Origin: Strigamia acuminata
Taxonomy: Eukaryota > Arthropoda > Chilopoda > Geophilomorpha > Linotaeniidae
Assembly: GCA_949358305.1 (NCBI GenBank)
Contig: OX442315.1
Span: 14,412,427-14,472,426 of the forward strand
Direction: 5' to 3'
DNA length: 60,000 bases
The stretch's first letter is position 1. Every line of letters begins with the position of its first letter. This document shows, one piece after another, positions 31,801 through 36,700 of this stretch. A program made the position numbers and the translations under genes. The notes below the pieces were generated by a model. The model searched no databases and was not told the DNA's origin. It saw only the letters and a list, made by a program, of their open reading frames with translations.

Positions 31801-32431
31801 ACATCTTGTTGATAAGACATTTTTTTAGTTATTATTTTGGTACTAAACTTTGTTCATGTTTATCAAATAAATACTCTTTTTATTAAATGGTTATCTGCAA
31901 AAATTTATAAACATTTAATCAAAAATACCATGAAAAACCTGTTTAATACGACTATTTTTTATTTACAAATGAAAATGCTTAATTTTATAATACTCAATTA
32001 GAAAAAATGGAAATCCAAAAAACCGCTTTTTTCTAAAATTGCGATTTCCAGTACTCCGAACTCTAACTGTAAGCTCATTCATTCACATGTAATTTTCAGT
32101 TAGTTTAAATCGACTGCCATTTTTTAAGTTAGATTGACACAAGCAGTTTAAATACGTTGTTTAAAATGCTGTTTAGGCTACTCTACTGTTAATGACTTAA
32201 TGAATGGGCTTAGTAACTGTTCTTTTGCCATGAATAAATAGCCAAGTTAATAATATATCTTGAATCAACTCACATGAACTCTACCAAAAAGAATTATATG
32301 TGTTTGGCTTACATAGTTCTTGCTTCGACACTCAAATTGACACCATTAAGTATGCTGACTTTAGATGTAGCAAACCCACAGCTTAAATGCACTTGCTCTA
32401 CAGCAATAGCAGGTCCAATGTAATCTTCCAT
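4873..32431 (-). CDS. ABCG/ABCH-type half-transporter, gene C (14 exons, 673 aa)
   Basis: Exons in transcript order: 32313-32431, 30077-30236, 29862-30016, 29010-29117, 28858-28948, 27920-28036, 27678-27850, 27170-27329, 26818-26921, 26084-26273, 6429-6594, 5753-5929, 5148-5234, 4873-5087. They sum to 2022 nt with consistent phases. The start is MEDYIGPAI, with an in-frame TAA two codons upstream. NBD: Walker [10 protein letters not shown] (residue 45 on), GYMPQ Q-loop, SGGEQQR signature (145 on), Walker [14 protein letters not shown] (D168, E169), H-loop TTHYIEEA (H201). The C-terminal half has six hydrophobic segments (ABC2 membrane type). NBD-before-TMD order marks an ABCG/ABCH half-transporter, which must dimerise; family members move lipids or xenobiotics, but the substrate cannot be read here. 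Intron 10 (6595-26083) carries two nested LTR retrotransposons in sense orientation. Exon 7's acceptor is inferred from paralogues; intron 6 (69 nt, stop-free) could also be retained. Confidence 0.88.
5300..5730. mobile_element. Fold-back mariner derivative filling gene C intron 12
   Basis: Same family ends as the relic at 58589 (agggtgtcccaaaaataacg). The two arms, 5300-5461 and about 5561-5730, are inverted copies of each other and each contains a scrap of transposase (MWFQQDGA-like on one arm). Intron 12 is 518 bp and this element is most of it. Confidence 0.85.
6058..6180. repeat. GGGGCCGTCCATAAATTACGT repeat remnant in gene C intron 11
   Basis: Starts aggggccgtccataaattac, has a 15-base G run at about 6090-6104, then two ggtttcaaatyttgtta steps. 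I have seen this opening motif in dispersed arthropod repeats; the family is not assigned. Confidence 0.5.
6759..7166 (-). repeat. Gypsy-type element, 3' LTR, distal part
   Basis: First 408 bp (plus-strand order) of the 3' LTR. It contains the LTR polyadenylation signal AATAAA (6834-6839 on the minus strand) and is cut at the aatgg target site by the copia element. Together with 14404-14625 it rebuilds to exactly 630 bp, the length of the intact 5' LTR. Confidence 0.93.
7167..7776 (-). repeat. Copia-type element, 3' LTR (610 bp)
   Basis: Minus strand begins TGTTGGTCATATG and ends CTTGCCTACA. The internal base run next to it reads ATGGGGGGATT on the minus strand, a polypurine tract (about 7777-7787). 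Confidence 0.93.
7990..12918 (-). CDS. Copia-type Gag-Pol polyprotein (1642 aa, intact)
   Basis: Single frame. Gag region [17 protein letters not shown] near the start. CCHC knuckle [14 protein letters not shown] (230-243). Protease [10 protein letters not shown] (D320, with Cys where Ser is usual). A proline-rich spacer of roughly 120 residues (about 447-565). GAG-pre-integrase WHSRLGHLH (570). Integrase D636 (HMDVWG), D699 (RSDRGGEF), E735 (GTAERINR). [21 protein letters not shown] and YVDD (1330-1333). RNase [10 protein letters not shown] (D1494), STMEAEF and SDALAS. IN-before-RT order defines Ty1/copia. No stop or frameshift, so potentially active. The 870-nt untranslated leader (12919-13788) is long. 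Confidence 0.96.
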   Translation of the reverse strand: MQKGSNTSGGHVPILAIGNYEMWSRSMRMLLKAEGLWHHITEENEKDFLVTATEKEKLKFQRKKDKALGLLYIHLSEAKKSALDSVKTPKEGWDALAKIYAPSSRARKAALRREFLNLHIDKNEEMADFLGRVDYHVRKLTDIGETVSPDHQAYQYLDMLPPEYSQVSFAIYHWDDDKFKPNIVSDQLLAEYMRLKTYSSRDTSGNSSAYASDRGRNRNRTPRPIESVTCFNCGEKGHYANKCPKPRQDNRQPLPAVSLQRPSRSKSRRRNKNTASKPADGKPRGNSQVRRESNFFVNAPPHLVQSPTVHFMQGHEWIVDCGATDHVSHVQSWFVDFVTVVPFDIELGQGHSQVTGKGTVRIQTLIDGCECIVNLRDVLFAPNFEANLISVSKIDKNEHHIHIFKGEVNIYQTDARSPVLRAKEKGGLYYVDGLCSSATISTTVSTVPPPTSSQTPPVRTMVTVEEDFVKIPKSKKKSQPRHITDFRFDVANSPPPTPIPPIPNAIPAPQSTSPPLPPSTSLPPAAVPPLQSYTNALKSISSTSPPNTSSPSNPKKVAAPTSKQDATGIWHSRLGHLHTAAMRLLAANEQVYGVESGEVSKELACNHCRIAKSIRASHKPDPHPVSTTALDLLHMDVWGPAPMTSFGGARYVLTVIDDATRYSWIIPMAQKSQVFGVFKDFVARIENVAGTRIKAIRSDRGGEFMSNEFLRYLKDKGIEGQRTNPSSPQMNGTAERINRTMIDNVRATLEETRLPDELWAEFAVTFAYLKNRSPHSRLKNEVPYILWRQRALSLRHLRKLGSKCWVHYTAPGRNKFEARAWEGYLVGYATGTRGYRIWNPVDNKVVESIHVKIDERITYRKSLRNGNRTSFESPQRPPNQSGPHVNFDDNITYVRWSKTADSEDGSSSSDEESDMPPLEESSSSAASAQFQTPERQFQEACALRLPSSDSNLGDDTDRDIDDIDEVSLVPMSNYTSPHMSPQTSPQTSPPVSQPGSPRRFVTTRRRAATSVLQHTIPVFDAAPMSPAPLQGTEGTEVAPISAHRTAYKWRYVGGDSHCARWRREEHLRKDQRPGKIDTDVYYFPEPDVRLRSRGDIEKYCQFNHLEYNPELFFFGSIEYTTPTIPARHVAHLCRTEPASFAEIPKFHDAPKWREAIDEELGTFKEREVYQEVPRPPDTTILGCKWIFKLKTDTTGKISRYRARLVAQGFRQTLGVDYDEVFSPVVNFVLIRFFFCLLVSLLGWKDAHLDVKCAYLYGDLEHRVYMRIPAGATCSNPNNVWLLIKSLYGLHQSGRQWYEKLDETLRALGFRKLPACNCVYVFGKSAIMLVYVDDIVLFYATDNVLTHLIQLISTKFQIVNLGPISKLLGVEFIRSAGRTFISQRAYIAKILKKFDITPDRMIKVPVTVGTTLVKGSKENLPDFPYRSLIGSLLFLASRTRPDILYSIIALSQYNNCYDESHIRALLQVLRYVANTADYMIELSGCNSSQLWACTDASWASDTATSLSFGGFITFIGNIPIGWSCKKQSSVACSTMEAEFIALVECVKELYWLDHVFHQLPFLNRLSSPIVYSDALASIQFTSNDVENSKTKHIRVRYHWLREWYVAKRFQLRKIPGDVNIADIFTKWLSSDRLNKLIGGIFQL
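12919..13788 (-). other. Long leader of the copia-type element
   Basis: 870 nt between 5' LTR and Gag-Pol ATG. Two overlapping open frames (up to 234 codons) cross it and run into the LTR or gag, but have no recognisable domain and no good start. I treat it as leader, probably with the packaging signal. Confidence 0.5.
13776..13786 (-). promoter_or_regulatory. Primer binding site of the copia-type element (initiator tRNA-Met)
   Basis: Minus strand TGGTAGCAGAG, two bases inside the 5' LTR, is complementary to the CUCUGCUACCA 3' end of animal initiator tRNA-Met. Confidence 0.75.
13789..14398 (-). repeat. Copia-type element, 5' LTR (610 bp)
   Basis: Same length and, by eye, same sequence as the other LTR. 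Its outer end abuts the duplicated aatgg of the gypsy LTR. Confidence 0.93.
14399..14625 (-). repeat. Gypsy-type element, 3' LTR, proximal part
   Basis: Remaining part of the interrupted 3' LTR; its first five bases (aatgg, 14399-14403) are the copia target duplication. Immediately inside the element (14626-14642 and beyond) the minus strand reads CTCGGGGAGGGACG, a polypurine tract next to the LTR. Confidence 0.92.
14820..17934 (-). CDS. Gypsy-type element third gene (ORF3), predicted spliced, 947 aa, no known family
   Basis: Two-exon model: exon 1 17782-17934 (51 codons, ATG at 17934, acidic, [12 protein letters not shown], donor GTAAGT) and exon 2 14820-17510 (896 codons, acceptor TATATTTAG). 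Joining is in phase. Without splicing, exon 2's frame is closed by TAG right at the acceptor, and its first in-frame ATG (MPRQYQ) is about 200 nt inside. The protein has a helical N-terminal part ([19 protein letters not shown]), a long Arg/Glu-rich stretch (about residues 306-428, RRREDQ-type runs, probably coiled or RNA-binding), Ser/Pro-rich linkers, a helical Ala/Val-rich block ([12 protein letters not shown]), a P-run and a basic patch. It sits where env would lie, but I see no signal peptide, furin site or clear transmembrane anchor. Function unknown; it could be an accessory nucleic-acid-binding protein. An alternative is translation from a longer spliced leader. Confidence 0.7.
18153..22166 (-). 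CDS. pol: Gypsy-type element Pol: PR-RT-RNaseH-IN (1337 codons from its first ATG)
   Basis: Polyprotein that copies and integrates the element. Protease [10 protein letters not shown] (D95). RT with [10 protein letters not shown] and YLDD (443-446). RNase H with [10 protein letters not shown] (D592) and TDHEALKWL. Integrase with an HHCC zinc region ending [10 protein letters not shown] (about 895-937) and catalytic D962 (VDLMGP), D1021 (SDNGPQF), E1056 (NPVERLNRD). PR before RT and IN last defines Ty3/gypsy. Frame is -1 to gag and stays open upstream through the overlap, so it is probably made as a Gag-Pol fusion by frameshifting rather than from the 22166 ATG. No internal stops. Confidence 0.95.
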   Translation of the reverse strand: MDLTLVEKQIKEMKKLLEFFEEAANEEVTTPTNKRKFEIRDEDGIANAFMTLPLDQGANPLKKRILRCNLSTEAKSVLAKIPVSFGKKMLMGLLDSGADQSFISTDLFESLDEKIQRKLRGMNENIRVLTAAGEVRAVGTLSTDFVWEGGTIKHFFIVLPTRDTILLIGMDLMERMNIQPNPVTRSWNYIDNHEDPRLPIIPPELLDKAKDDEEWGGGEIKKFIQDYNFKSFNTILQEENLIHNLAADANLGEEQTKLLEEMLKKHSKNLNKDPGKTSYVMHEIELVTGKPVRVPFKTMNPQKRHIVRTMCNELLEKGIVSHAIGEYGMRIVLVMRPGSEPRLCIDYRPLNAITVIDPIQMPSIEAILRELAPFNWVTTMDLSKGYWQVELREEDKEKTAFWAPQGRLMFNVMPFGLVNAPATFQKLIEKVLGDALHKYAWAYLDDIVIVSQTFTDHLMHVNDVMERLTKAGLNIHPGKSKFCRKELAFLGYTVGTGGLSIDPKKTQAISQFPAPEDVKGVQRFMGMVNFFNRLLPNLADVAAPITDLLRNDKEFEWTDHCETSFNKIKQMLIDVKRIPLPDLNREFTLHTDASRIGLGAALLQKHDVDGVMLEVPTMFISRKLQAAEKNYNATELECLAVVWAIRKFRPYLEFTKFNVQTDHEALKWLMALKEPSGRMARWQLELMACDLIIEYRPGKFNVVADALSRAPASDPEDETDCGEDDSRLFYCPNPVRKWEFKKLNELPKEKLESGDQNYYNYWLRAYQSVKDAHPNYELTIEPRISDKYVRAFVAHVSKGTNSKPPTRDELIAAQMTDDFCKTYRDFITNKKFPDKNFDEIQREEFEREASTYLIEDGLLLKHHPNFRDDLTETGTSMKVVIPRSLLTRSLWMVHGHPLAGHSGVARTIYRANQLYFWPKMTRDIVRFIHHCPRCQACKPRTPKNYERISLGPFAPFDCWSVDLMGPKPTSSNKNKYILVIMDVATGWPELFPMERPTKQKIIRCLYEVALHFGFPRKLISDNGPQFASNLYKDFCKKFDIETSYTSTYNPRANPVERLNRDIKYALAIFTDVHSSWDEYLREIAFSIRTTISRNRKFSPAFLNFARELRVPWDPRIPEEILEIDPEKPHIYVDRLEQIISATYQHMMSHIFDMRDRISIAGKDRPFCNFKVNDLVWKDTHIQSSADKGIHSGLADKRDGPYVILEAHGGNAFKLKRLADNVNFRSIHARELTPYLPEFPQEAWTEYQTKPAQNPIIRDMFLDEQTGPTNLVQDELHEAADAPDEISEREEIVEESPKKGKQSNKNKTTRILKPDKIYGMRRHKPNPFIKDGKLVGKQ
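22182..22232 (-). promoter_or_regulatory. Programmed -1 frameshift signal between gag and pol
   Basis: Slippery heptamer A-AAA-AAC at 22226-22232, in register with the gag frame (codons for T949, K950, N951). A 7-nt spacer (22219-22225) is followed by a stem whose arms CGCGGGCGGA (22209-22218) and TCCGCTCGCG (22182-22191) pair over 10 bp with one G-U pair and a 17-nt loop. Slipping back one base enters exactly the pol frame, 27 nt before the gag stop. Confidence 0.85.
22199..25078 (-). CDS. gag: Gypsy-type element Gag (959 aa)
   Basis: Structural nucleocapsid/capsid protein of the element. The N-terminal third is highly charged and probably coiled (repeated [13 protein letters not shown]-like runs around residues 130-210). 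A central Retrotrans_gag-like region follows ([19 protein letters not shown], then [19 protein letters not shown]). One CCHC zinc knuckle [15 protein letters not shown] lies near the end (C895, C898, H903, C908). The ATG at 25078 is the first after the primer site. The frame ends TAA at 22199, past a slippery site that shifts a fraction of ribosomes into pol. Large for a gypsy Gag. Confidence 0.88.
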   Translation of the reverse strand: MTKTTAEDRKRRNDEKERKETEEIERQKAEEANHVEPEVETNSTEVSTESSSEGLPLARQLPFTGGEFEGSGSPHEENRLNKSFENPRFGLKSPRPVEKDPSEMDLMTLLNKAASTGAAIINEATRADQARTAALEKKKNELMEDLAREHREKLAAMEQSLAQERQAKQMAAARESQEKQTAMERELARELLAKQRIIEREMAKDYQIRPPSNGLSQHSEPNSVQSSPERSHTAKELVAKAIEVTRVACAHGIEIDQDKDPYAELSRVIDLVNQRTEKRSADNTARRGEKRRRVGADRQQSETGGEATSDSESIDSQASHGSIRVNGLDSILNESDEVKGELYEAFIQDRRNNQGAQSWAIKNSFAMKTGQTSNTNPGDPNAELIRCINQKNQIRNEAGQNKLAMPTLEEINAVKNHLEKKHAAEAYAGRDSYVFIKKTDEGLTGTRLDDLVPPGTKLSRTAAPEKSNPDNSTVAQDLTNNPNAVGSSGQTSFQHNQFGLTGNGTHYPSLPSDNPRSSPLPSETDSLSNQLRTMKDELLQAMDQKLQQSRGQETEEDDRSEGLLKRYSADRWLYSRKDNNIKWTTLRLIKFDGSWNAGNLFLDEVALTINRLGAEPDEMVARGIPEMLINRARIWYADVQPRNWEDFVIKFHNQYGETSQEIQKRVSSMKQAPGETLREYVQRADSLFREMDKPFDQHAQKALFEQGLNETATKVLREMNAPKGDNFKAILAFVEKKHTEVNARYNENLTKEERALGVARQQRIQERSIDSTKLLQSRNYLNGSIEPLPSKKNQQASNPLPPPNKAYRTQTNAAEEKSEDEVSEDSEQFSESDEVDEGINEVVHANMGKELAPSYRPQMKSRKSEHHNPKTEATSEKKDYPKKPFVREGKKKSPCNFCNEDGHWRQTCPKLAKKKADDKAAEREELVKLLAKEQEKVLKELTAKFDSMTKNWNSRAEQK
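25153..25170 (-). promoter_or_regulatory. Primer binding site of the gypsy-type element (tRNA-Pro-like)
   Basis: Minus strand TGGGGGCCTGTCCGGGAT starts two bases after the 5' LTR. It is 16/18 identical to the primer site complementary to animal tRNA-Pro 3' ends (recalled consensus). The remaining leader to the gag ATG is short (about 75 nt). Confidence 0.7.
25173..25802 (-). repeat. Gypsy-type element, 5' LTR (630 bp)
   Basis: Begins TGTGGTGATTCGG and ends AATCACGACA on the minus strand (TG...CA). The two ends are imperfect inverses of each other. A TATA-like stretch lies at 25634-25643 and an AATAAA at 25248-25253. A perfect 8-bp hairpin (tagcgtag/ctacgcta) lies near 25473-25493. The sequence is the same by eye as the 3' LTR. 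Confidence 0.93.
26310..26440. mobile_element. hAT-like MITE in gene C intron 9
   Basis: 131 bp, ends CAGTGCTGGACTGG and its near inverse (CAGGGCTGGACTGG), with an 8-bp target duplication gtcttggg/gtgttggg (one mismatch). The 8-bp duplication and CAG-start ends are typical of hAT. Confidence 0.75.
26740..26806. repeat. Dispersed repeat shared by gene C intron 9 and gene B intron 7
   Basis: gcattagtaattcctggccg and the flanking ttgccttcctgcgttaat match 38240-38325 in reverse complement. It touches the end of gene C exon 9. A transposon remnant of unknown type. Confidence 0.6.
28197..28425. repeat. Minisatellite, 20-bp unit, about 11.5 copies
   Basis: Unit tttttggtccaaaaaatgaa repeated nearly without change, in gene C intron 5. 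The core TTTTTGGTCCAAAAA is a near-palindrome. It creates chance open frames on the minus strand that are not genes. Confidence 0.95.
28480..28600. repeat. Minisatellite, 19-bp unit, about 6 copies
   Basis: Unit ttaagtggtaaaaattatt, directly following a degenerate tail of the 20-bp array; it appears to have grown from a mutated form of it. Confidence 0.9.
29516..29765. mobile_element. Diverged TACCGTATTTTACC-type MITE in gene C intron 3
   Basis: Contains cgattaagagccgcg, gagccgcggcttttattc and the right end cgagggcgactcttaatc then gtaaaatacgg. Confidence 0.65.
30337..31233 (+). mobile_element. Tc1/mariner-type relic in gene C intron 1
   Basis: Inverted ends of about 90 bp: left aaggtgccttcaaaacgtct (30338 on), right, in reverse, caaggtacgtccaaaagtct. 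Between them 30638-30826 preserves a piece of a helix-turn-helix region ([17 protein letters not shown]) followed by stops and by readable scraps near 30840-31020. Dead copy of a family different from the element in gene B. Confidence 0.7.
31261..31362. repeat. Perfect 30-bp inverted repeat in gene C intron 1
   Basis: Arms 31261-31290 and 31333-31362 are exact reverse complements (taatgctaaaataaagtaaa and on), with a 42-nt loop. It would form a strong hairpin in RNA or DNA. Confidence 0.85.
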
Positions 32432-32978
32432 AAATTAGGTCTGATAAGGTGTGCTGCATTAACAGGTTGTACACAAGCTGGTTTTGCACTCTCTTTGAGT
32501 GGGTCTTTCAAGAAATAGAATTGAAACCGGATGATTTATTATCAGAACATCTAGTTTCCTTAAAAAAAAAAATGCATTATGCATTTTTTGTTATTTAAAT
32601 TTTCTTTGTGTAATTTTATCTCCACACACAAAAAAGGAATAAGAAAAAAATATTAAAAAAAAAAAGCTTGGTAGAAGTGAAACTTCTCAACTTGTATTGT
32701 TCTCTGCTTGGAAATGGGCTGATGTTTTTTGCAAAAATACCCAGGCCAAGATTACTTTTCAATCCGCCCCTTTATCATAAAAGCAATCTCATAAAATGAT
32801 TAGCAGCTGGTGCTTTATTTTCAGATATAACAAAAAGCATTATGGAATTATTTTATTACACTGAGCAATTATCATTATGTTGATTTGTTGCTAAAACAAC
32901 GAATGTTACATGCAAGGAACGACTTTGATTAAGAACTAATTTATTAAAGTAATCAGTGGTTTAAATACCCAATAACAC
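32432..32978. other. Upstream region of gene C
   Basis: 5' flank of gene C with A-rich runs at 32561-32664. No TATA box or start element can be fixed. Confidence 0.5.
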
Positions 32979-33423
32979 TACCGTCTTCACCCGAATAGTG
33001 CAGTATGGTGTTGTATTCGAATACAACACAACCCTTGTGTTGTATTCGAATATAACACCATGGTGTTATATTTCAGCAAAAGGTAGCAACTTAAATTTTT
33101 CGATCGAATGTCGTAGAAAAACGTTTTTAGATTGAATGTCGTAGAATATATGGAAGCTGATTTAAATGATAACGAAGAGGAAGATGCGTAAAATGATTAA
33201 ATAAAGATTTTTCTTCTAAAATTAATATTGCTTTTGTAATTTTTAACTATTTTAGGAGAAAATCTGAATTCGAATCTGAATTCGAATATAACACCATTGT
33301 GTTGTATTCGAATACAACACGAGGGTGTTAAATTCGAATTTTTTGACCATGTTTGCAAATTCGAGGTTTTTTTTTAAAAACTCGAATACAACACCATACT
33401 GCACTATTCGGGTGAAGACGGTA
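32979..33423. mobile_element. TACCGTCTTCACCCGAA-type MITE between genes B and C
   Basis: 445 bp. The right end in reverse reads taccgtcttcacccgaatag, the same as the left. Both sides carry copies of the ttgtattcgaatacaa palindrome. It lies in the 1.3-kb spacer between gene C's start and gene B's stop. No open frame. Confidence 0.85.
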
Positions 33424-33693
33424 GCTGCATTCAAAAACTAAAATATTTTGTGTTTTACTTCAATTTTAAACCAAAAATGACATCATGTCCTGTTTAAACC
33501 CATGTTAAAACTTAAAATACACATAAACTAAAATTGTTATTTTAATTTTTGAATGCAGCTAGTGAAACGTTGTATAGACGTATAGAGCTTTGGTGCGTTT
33601 GCGCATGTGTTACGCATGCATGTGAATAGCCTTTACACGCTTGAACAACAATGAGGTGAGATTAATAATCGAATCTGTAGTATACAGTAGCAG

Positions 33694-33699
33694 TTTATT
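33694..33699 (-). promoter_or_regulatory. Polyadenylation signal, gene B
   Basis: AATAAATAAA on the minus strand about 40 nt after the stop, within a block conserved with gene A. Confidence 0.6.
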
Positions 33700-33738
33700 T
33701 ATTGGTGACGTTCTGTTATGAAATGTATACATTAGATT

Positions 33739-36700
33739 TCAGAGTTGTCGAAATCGCATTACAAATACTGACAGAAATATGAATACGGAAATCCATACTA
33801 TAGTGGATAGGAATCCTGGCCACACATTCATCCACAACATATCTTTTCCACGTAATACAATCCATCTTATGGATTCAACCGCTAGTGTGTGAGGAAAGGC
33901 GTAACTAATTTTTAGCAAAAAATCTTGCAAGCTCAATGATGTCCACATCGTACCTTAAAAAAAAAAATTAGAAATTTATATCAAACGGTATAATCAAACT
34001 TAATTAACATTTTTTAATGGTAATGATCAATTTTTATAAGCTTTCCTACATTTAAATTGTGCAATGGCACTGATTGGTGTGTATAACCTTTGTATCGATA
34101 TGAGAAAATGTTTTCCATCGTCCTAACGTAATTTTTAATTCAAATGGCTCACCATGCCAGATACCTGCATGCAAAGTGTCGCTCTTGGTTCTGTTATTTC
34201 ATTGGTTTTGTTTATTGCTTGGTTATATATTTTTACGATGACTTAGCAAGTCTATTCAACTGCCTCTCATTGCTGAGCTATGGCAAAACATGAGCTATAC
34301 TCGAGTTGCACTCAAGAAGGCACTTCACAGTCTCTACTCCCATTGGTCGAGCCAGTTTACTACTACTAGGAGAAGTAGTTTTGTTTTTGATTTATTGTTG
34401 TGATTGTTAAGACTAATTTAGTTTATATTATTTTGATGTCATTTCCATCATTAAAATGAAGTTTCACACATTGAAAAATGTCAAACTCATGTTTGTTGTG
34501 TTTATTGCTTACATCGTCTGGAAGTTTGAATTTTAGGCCGTTGCCTAGGCAATCGATTACAATGTCTGTACATTGTAATGCAATTTTGGTGTTTGGGTCT
34601 ACTTTTCCGGATCACTACACCAGTAAACTGGCTCGATCAATGGGAGTAGAGATTGTGAGGTGCCTTCTTGAGTGCAACTCGAGTATACTACTGGCTCTTG
34701 ATCTTAATTATATTTCATGGGTTTAAAATTTCTATTGTATCGGGTGGCCCACATAAAACCGGCCCGATAATACAAGGAGCGTTCCGAAGTGTGACTCAAA
34801 AAAATTTATACACACAAAATTATATACATTATATATACATTATATATACATGAATTATTAGCTGTGTTGTTTAATTAACGTTTCTAGTGCAATTTTTTCC
34901 GCTCTTTTGTTTGGGGTTTAGTTTTTGACGATCCGAGCTTTTGTTGTCGAGATATTTGCAACTTTCATCAATTTTTTCGAATTTTCCAAGTTTGATGGCA
35001 CTAGTCAGCTTGAATTTTAGATTTTGTGGAATGCACAGTACGAATTTAGCATTAAAATACCGTGCGCGAACTGTAGGCACTCTATGCATTTGAGCTTTAC
35101 CAGCAGGCTTGGAAAATTCATTCCACATCCATACACTACAGAGTGCAGGATAATATGATAATATGATATAACGAATTATCGGTACAACAAATTGTTAAAA
35201 ATGACTTGGTTGGCCAGCCATAGAACCCCCATGTTAAATATTTTCGATATACAGAATTTCAATATAACAAATTATTCGTTATAACAAATAAGTTTTTATG
35301 TTCACTGTAATACCCACAAGCCCTTGTTAGAACGAATTTTCAAAACTGACCACACAACATCTTATACCCTTATTTAGAAAACAAAGGAAAATGAAAAATT
35401 TCCTGCGAAAGGAAAGGCAATTTCGATTCAGGACACAAGTTGAACAGTATTAATATCATTGACAATGGCAAGAAGCCATACCGTACTGCCTCATTAAAAC
35501 ACCCGGCTTCATTCAGATGCAGAGCCCGAATAAACGCCGGGGGTTCGGCGACGTTTATTGCACCGCTCGCCGCCCCGGACCGACTTTACAGGAGGGGGGG
35601 GGGGGGTTGGCCCAAAAATAAATTTAAACGCCCGGGCGTTTAAATGAGGCAGTACGGTATGCAATGCACCAAAAAAAATTATTTTTAAAATTAATGATAT
35701 TGAGAATTTTATTTTGAAAAGTACTGTCAATATAGTTTAATCCAAACAAAGATCACCATGTTTATAAATAAATAATGTTCTTTATGGTGAAATTTAATTT
35801 TTTTCAGCTAATTCGTTTTAACAAATTCTCGTTATAACGAATAGATTTTTCCGGTCCCTTGCCATTCGTTATGAAGGGTTTCAACTGTAGTTTTAAATGA
35901 GCGTGTATACTTTGTTTAAAATTGGTTTATTATACCCTTTTGATGGATAAGGTTTGAGAATGACAGTTTGGTGCTCACAATGTGTCATCGTGGTCAAAAA
36001 AATAATTGAATTCTGTTTTCTGCTGAAACTTGAATGAGTAATTCTAATTTTTTCCACAAGAGTAGATAAGTCTATTATACTGTATAGGGTGGGTGACAGC
36101 TATTTATTTTTTATTATTATAAATGAGCCAAGTCTGATCAGCTGCAGCTAATCGTGTGTAATCTCTAAAACAAGTAGACTTGACCAATTCCTCTGGTGGT
36201 TGCAAATATAAGTGGTCATGCAACTTATTTTTACTTTTTTAAACAATAAAAGTTATACTAACCACTGAAGGCAAGGCCAGGGAAAAACAGAAGTGTGGAC
36301 AACATTTGGGCTAGACCCCCATCATCACAAACAGTTGATATTAAAAAACCTGGAAAAAAAATCATTTATTTTTATTATTTTAAATTCATTTTGGAATTTT
36401 CACCTAAGCTTATTCCACACATTCCTTGCAGAGCAATGAGAATCATAACCAATAAAACACTACCGCTGATATACATTTTAAATACTTGGTGTGCAAAGAT
36501 TATGATGATACTAGTCTGCAACACCAGGAAGCCAAGTTGTGTGAGAATGTAACTAAATATTATCTCAAATGTTGTCACACCTGCAACAGTAAAGGGTTGA
36601 AAGTGGATGCAGTATACAAGTATAGAATTTTATACCAGACACAAGACTTCTTTCGTACAATCCTTCTTTTCTGTCAATAATAAGTTGAACTGAGGTCATA

